Source: UBA4582 sp047630175 (lineage in GTDB: Bacteria > Pseudomonadota > Gammaproteobacteria > Pseudomonadales > Azotimanducaceae). From it: DNA of 9,683 bases. Location: NCBI GenBank assembly GCA_047630175.1, contig JBLHVI010000108.1, positions 1 to 9,683 of the forward strand, in the 5' to 3' direction. The notes under the pieces are model-generated. The model saw nothing but the letters and a program-made list of their open reading frames with translations, had not been told where the DNA came from and ran no database searches. Made by a program: the position numbers and the translations under genes. Positions 7,350 through 9,683 of the stretch are shown here, piece by piece; the stretch's first letter is position 1; each line of letters starts with the position of its first letter.

Positions 7350-7943
7350 GTGAACTGGCATCGCGCGATTTTATTAATGTTGTTTGTAGCACTCCTGTCG
7401 GGGTGTGTTCAAACCCGCTACTTTGAGCTTGGGCTGCCGCTCACAGAGGAAGATTCGCCTGACCCCAAAGCGGATGTCAGTATGGCCGACGTGATGGAAC
7501 GTCTAGGTCCTCCATTGAGACTATCGGCGACGCCGAATGGCTATATCATGGCATGGGAATATTGGCATGTTAGCCAGATAAGCGTTGGGTTTAGCCCTGC
7601 CGGTGCGGACTTTCTGTCGCTGGATTGGGGTTCTGCAACTGCCAAAGGTGACTTTTTGTTAATGAGCTTCGATAAAAAACGTAGGCTGTTAACCAGCCAC
7701 CTAAAGGAATGGAAATTTAATGCAGGTGGTGGTCAGGGTATCCAAGCGTTTGCTAGTGCAGTTGACGTCGTCGATATTGATGATCTGCTGGAGCGATTGC
7801 CGATACACGAATGGGGATTCAATAGCCTCGATGAATTGCCAACCGCACTTAATCGCGATAGCAGGATGGATAGTGGCCAGCGTGGGCTTGAGCAGCGCGG
7901 CACAAGTAGACGTGTTGGCCAGCACTCGCTGGAAATGGATTAG
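7350..7943 (+). CDS. Second lipoprotein with BamE-like LGPP motif, GTG start
   Basis: This is a predicted lipoprotein of 197 residues. The signal peptide MNWHRAILLMLFVALLSGC ends at Cys19 with lipobox LSGC; Val follows the Cys, fitting outer-membrane sorting. The region VSMADVMERLGPP (43-55) and DFLLMSFDKKRRLLTSHL (101-118) line up with the helix and last strands of the preceding gene's product, so I read the two as diverged tandem paralogues. The GTG start lies three bases after the upstream stop. A later ATG (codon 10) would break the signal peptide, so translation is probably coupled. The last 70 residues are less protein-like: residues about 166-197 are rich in Arg, Gln, Ser and Gly. After the TAG stop the same frame stays open for 36 more codons to 8054, which raises the question of a damaged 3' end. 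Function is unknown. Confidence 0.75.
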   Translation: MNWHRAILLMLFVALLSGCVQTRYFELGLPLTEEDSPDPKADVSMADVMERLGPPLRLSATPNGYIMAWEYWHVSQISVGFSPAGADFLSLDWGSATAKGDFLLMSFDKKRRLLTSHLKEWKFNAGGGQGIQAFASAVDVVDIDDLLERLPIHEWGFNSLDELPTALNRDSRMDSGQRGLEQRGTSRRVGQHSLEMD

Positions 7944-8227
7944 CTGCATTTCGTTCGTTCGGGCCTTGTAGTGTATCAACAAGCGCTTGAAGAGCGACGC
8001 AAGGGTCGCGTAAGTATTTACCTCATACCCGCGTCTTGCCACCTTCAAAATTAAATAATAAGGCCTCGCTTGAGCGTAACGACTTGTTTTAGTCGGCGCC
8101 GAGCGTCTGAGCTGCGTCAGCGAGTCGCAACGATTCTTGAACCGGGTACGCGAGATAGATCGTCTGTTTGTTCAAAAATGACACGGGTAGACCCAGTGTT
8201 GCGCTCACAAAGCATTAACGCGACTGA

Positions 8228-8293
8228 CCCTTCTATCCGATCCCTCTACCCGAACCCTCTACCCGAACCCTCTTCCCGAACCGCTCTAACCGG
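8228..8293. repeat. 13-bp tandem repeat (CCCTCTACCCGAA), three good copies plus decayed flanks
   Basis: CCCTCTACCCGAA occurs at 8242-8254 and exactly again at 8255-8267; a third copy with one change (A to T) is at 8268-8280. A degenerate 14-base copy precedes it (8228-8241) and a decayed one follows (8281-8293). Copies abut without spacers. A 13-base unit shifts frame with each copy, so it is unlikely to be coding. It has the form of a minisatellite made by slippage. Confidence 0.9.
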
Positions 8294-8300
8294 TGCGTTT

Positions 8301-8352
8301 CGCTAAGCCCCGCGGCTACGGGAGCGCTGCCTTGTTATTGTCTTTATAACAA
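8301..8352 (+). other. Pair of adjacent hairpins, GC-rich then AT-rich
   Basis: The first hairpin pairs CGCT (8301-8304) with AGCG (8323-8326) and CCCG (8309-8312) with CGGG (8319-8322), with a four-base bulge AAGC and a six-base loop. The second pairs TTGTTAT (8332-8338) with ATAACAA (8346-8352), perfectly, around loop TGTCTTT. The second could refold, since ATAAAGATAAC (to 8361) partly complements GTTATTGTCTTTAT. They might terminate upstream transcription or be operator-like; the sequence does not decide. Confidence 0.35.
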
Positions 8353-8384
8353 TAAAGATAACCATTTCGCCCCCTTTATCCCAC

Positions 8385-8416
8385 TATAAAAGACAGGAAT
8401 AATGCGAATCATTACT
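8385..8416 (+). promoter_or_regulatory. Promoter -10 with overlapping Fur-like operator ahead of the transporter
   Basis: TATAAA (8385-8390) is a good -10 box, though no convincing -35 stands 17 bases upstream. Just downstream, 8398-8416 matches the 19-base Fur consensus GATAATGATAATCATTATC at 14 of 19 positions by hand count, with the inverted core AATG-CGAAT-CATT. A site here would overlie the transcription start, the usual position for repression by Fur, the iron-responsive repressor. ATCATTAYTTG occurs both at 8408 and at 8426, an 18-bp direct repeat that could extend the Fur array or mark another regulator. Confidence 0.5.
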
Positions 8417-8544
8417 TGGACCGCGATCATTATTTGAGTATCGACCCCGTTCGCTCCGCGGCGTGTTCGTGACGCGTTATTGGCCTTTTTAGATGACAAT
8501 GCTTTAGAAATGCAACGCAACGTGTTTCAGCCGAGGAGACAGCA

Positions 8545-9683
8545 GTGCCTGAGAGCAATACCAACCCAGTAGTAAGGTTTTTAAAGGCGGCTTCAAAGAT
8601 CGAAGCGCACGAGGTGAAAGCCACAGTAAGCGCATTTCTATTTGTGGTTGTACTGATGTCTGCCTACTACATTCTTCGGCCAGTACGCGATGCCATGGCC
8701 AGCGACTGGACAGACGCAGAAGTTAGCTGGTTATGGACGCTCAACTTTTTTATAAGCACTGCAGTTGTTGCTGTTTACGGCATCGCCGTTTCGCGTTTTC
8801 GTTTCAGGCTCCTGGTGCCGGCGATGTACGGCATATTTGCTTTAACGTTTGTGGTTTTCTATGTGCTTGCATCGACCTCTGCAGACCGGACATTAATCGA
8901 CAAGTCCTTTTATGTATGGGTGAGCGTATTCAGCCTTTTTCATATCTCAGTCTTCTGGAGTTTCATGTCTGACTTGTTCAACAAAGAGCAGGCTGGCAGG
9001 CTATTCAGCATTATCGCCGCCGGTGCCAGTGTCGGTGGTCTTATTGGTCCTTTCATACCTTCGTTTTTCTCAGAGTCGTTGGGAACAGACAATTTGATGT
9101 TAATTGCTAGCCTCATGCTGGTGCTACCCATCCCCATTATTTTTTACCTGCAATCACTGAAAACATCAGAATTGCACAATGGAGACTTGGACTTTAAAGA
9201 CCCTGCCGCAACAATTGGCGGTAACCCCTTTGCGGGTTTCAAGATGTTCTTCTCAAATCCCTATTTACTCGCCATTGGTTTGTTTATATTTCTCTACACG
9301 GGTATCAGTTCATTCGTTTACTTCGAGTTAAAGAACCTGTTGAGCGAGTTGAGTCGTGCAGAACGCACGGCGGTTTGGGCGCAAATGGATTTGGCTGTAA
9401 ATACGCTTTCAATCGCCACAGGATTGTTTGCAACGGGTCGCATTGTCAGCAGATTTGGCATGCCTGTGACGATCGCACTGGTCCCCGTACTGATTTGCAT
9501 CGGTCTGCTGGTGCTAGCAATCTCGCCTTTCATGGGTGCGGTCATAACCTTGCAAATAATTCGCCGTGCTGGGAACTACGCAGTCACGCGACCGGCTCGC
9601 GAGATTCTGTTTACTCGCGTCGACCGGGAAACCCGATTTAAAGCAAAACCGGTCATCGACATTGTTGCTTACCGCGGTGGCGA
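8545..9683 (+). CDS. Npt/Tlc-like (ATP/ADP translocase-type) MFS transporter, 3' end cut by window
   Basis: This is a polytopic inner-membrane transporter of the nucleotide-transporter (Npt1/Npt2, ATP:ADP antiporter-like) branch of the major facilitator fold. 379 residues are visible, with about nine or ten hydrophobic segments (about 27-44, 62-81, 88-108, 122-141, 154-175, 183-203, 238-258, 282-301, 308-329 and beyond). Diagnostic stretches are YYILRPVRDAMASDW (41-55) and, near the window end, PAREILFTRVDRE (350-362) followed by KAKPVIDIVAYRGG (366-379), which resemble the family's 'KyKaK..iD....R.GD' signature. The start is GTG at 8545-8547, backed by GAGGAG (8533-8538) with a six-base spacer; an in-frame TGA at 8494-8496 limits any longer form. 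Free-living bacteria often carry such homologues of unknown substrate, so nucleotide exchange is not assured. A Fur-like site lies about 130 bases upstream. Family call is good, substrate open. Confidence 0.85.
   Translation, partial: MPESNTNPVVRFLKAASKIEAHEVKATVSAFLFVVVLMSAYYILRPVRDAMASDWTDAEVSWLWTLNFFISTAVVAVYGIAVSRFRFRLLVPAMYGIFALTFVVFYVLASTSADRTLIDKSFYVWVSVFSLFHISVFWSFMSDLFNKEQAGRLFSIIAAGASVGGLIGPFIPSFFSESLGTDNLMLIASLMLVLPIPIIFYLQSLKTSELHNGDLDFKDPAATIGGNPFAGFKMFFSNPYLLAIGLFIFLYTGISSFVYFELKNLLSELSRAERTAVWAQMDLAVNTLSIATGLFATGRIVSRFGMPVTIALVPVLICIGLLVLAISPFMGAVITLQIIRRAGNYAVTRPAREILFTRVDRETRFKAKPVIDIVAYRGG

Larger units (their letters stand above)
7944..8544. other. 601-base non-coding region between lipoprotein pair and transporter
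   Basis: No convincing gene is present. In order it holds a 36-codon open continuation of the lipoprotein frame (7944-8054), a weak hairpin CGACT-TGTTTT-AGTCG (8080-8095), a 13-bp tandem repeat (8228-8293), a GC-rich then an AT-rich hairpin (8301-8352), a -10-like TATAAA (8385-8390), a Fur-like site (8398-8416) and about 130 bases of untranslated leader before the transporter start. Frames that are open across it start with TTG or GTG, lack ribosome sites and have repeat-driven composition. Confidence 0.6.

Noticed and set aside
7701..8048. Minus-strand 115-residue open frame over the end of lipoprotein 2
   Set aside because: It starts with TTG, has no ribosome site, overlaps a supported gene on the other strand and shows no recognised domain.
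8228..8293. CRISPR-like array
   Set aside because: The unit is 13 bases, copies abut without spacers and no cas genes are present.
8070..8306. Plus-strand 78-residue open frame starting TTG
   Set aside because: Much of its C-terminal half is the 13-bp tandem repeat, it has no ribosome site and composition is unlike the neighbours.
8402..8437. Eleven-residue frame (MRIITWTAII) after AGGA, a possible leader peptide
   Set aside because: It coincides with the Fur-like site and the likely transcription start, so it would be almost leaderless; there is no attenuator structure following it.

Overview
The window looks like a piece of a free-living, probably marine or aquatic, gammaproteobacterial chromosome with mid-range GC content. 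This rests on domain style (a BarA/ArcB-type multi-step hybrid kinase, Sec/Lol-type lipoproteins, an REP34-like M14 carboxypeptidase), Shine-Dalgarno starts and a Fur-like site; the exact genus cannot be read from the sequence. There are no tRNA, rRNA, CRISPR, transposase or phage genes.

Layout. (1) 1-4660, minus strand: a 1224-residue tripartite hybrid sensor kinase (986-4660), followed 75 bases downstream by an M14 zinc carboxypeptidase-like gene (1-910) whose 3' end leaves the window. They may be co-transcribed. (2) 4661-4822: a divergent promoter region with a perfect 10-bp palindrome. (3) 4823-5677, plus strand: a classical short-chain dehydrogenase/reductase. (4) 5737-6678, minus strand: a membrane-anchored alpha/beta hydrolase, convergent with the SDR and separated by a possible weak hairpin. 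(5) 6679-6986: a divergent intergenic region. (6) 6987-7943, plus strand: two small outer-membrane-type lipoproteins three bases apart, both with a BamE/SmpA-like 'LGPP' fold, apparently tandem paralogues. (7) 7944-8544: a 601-base non-coding stretch holding a 13-bp tandem repeat, consecutive hairpins, a -10-like box and a Fur-like operator with a direct repeat. (8) 8545-9683, plus strand: an Npt/Tlc (ATP/ADP translocase-like) major-facilitator-type transporter, truncated by the window end.

How they fit together. The kinase is a complete phosphorelay (His544 to receiver Asp to HPt His1158) with no response regulator beside it, so it probably feeds a regulator encoded elsewhere. The other genes look like independent housekeeping or accessory units, with no single pathway linking them. 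The most noteworthy signals are a heptad amino-acid repeat inserted directly after the phospho-acceptor position of the first receiver domain, the Fur-like/direct-repeat control region in front of a nucleotide-transporter-family gene, the tandem BamE-like lipoproteins and the 13-bp minisatellite. I see no convincing new multi-gene defence or biosynthetic system.
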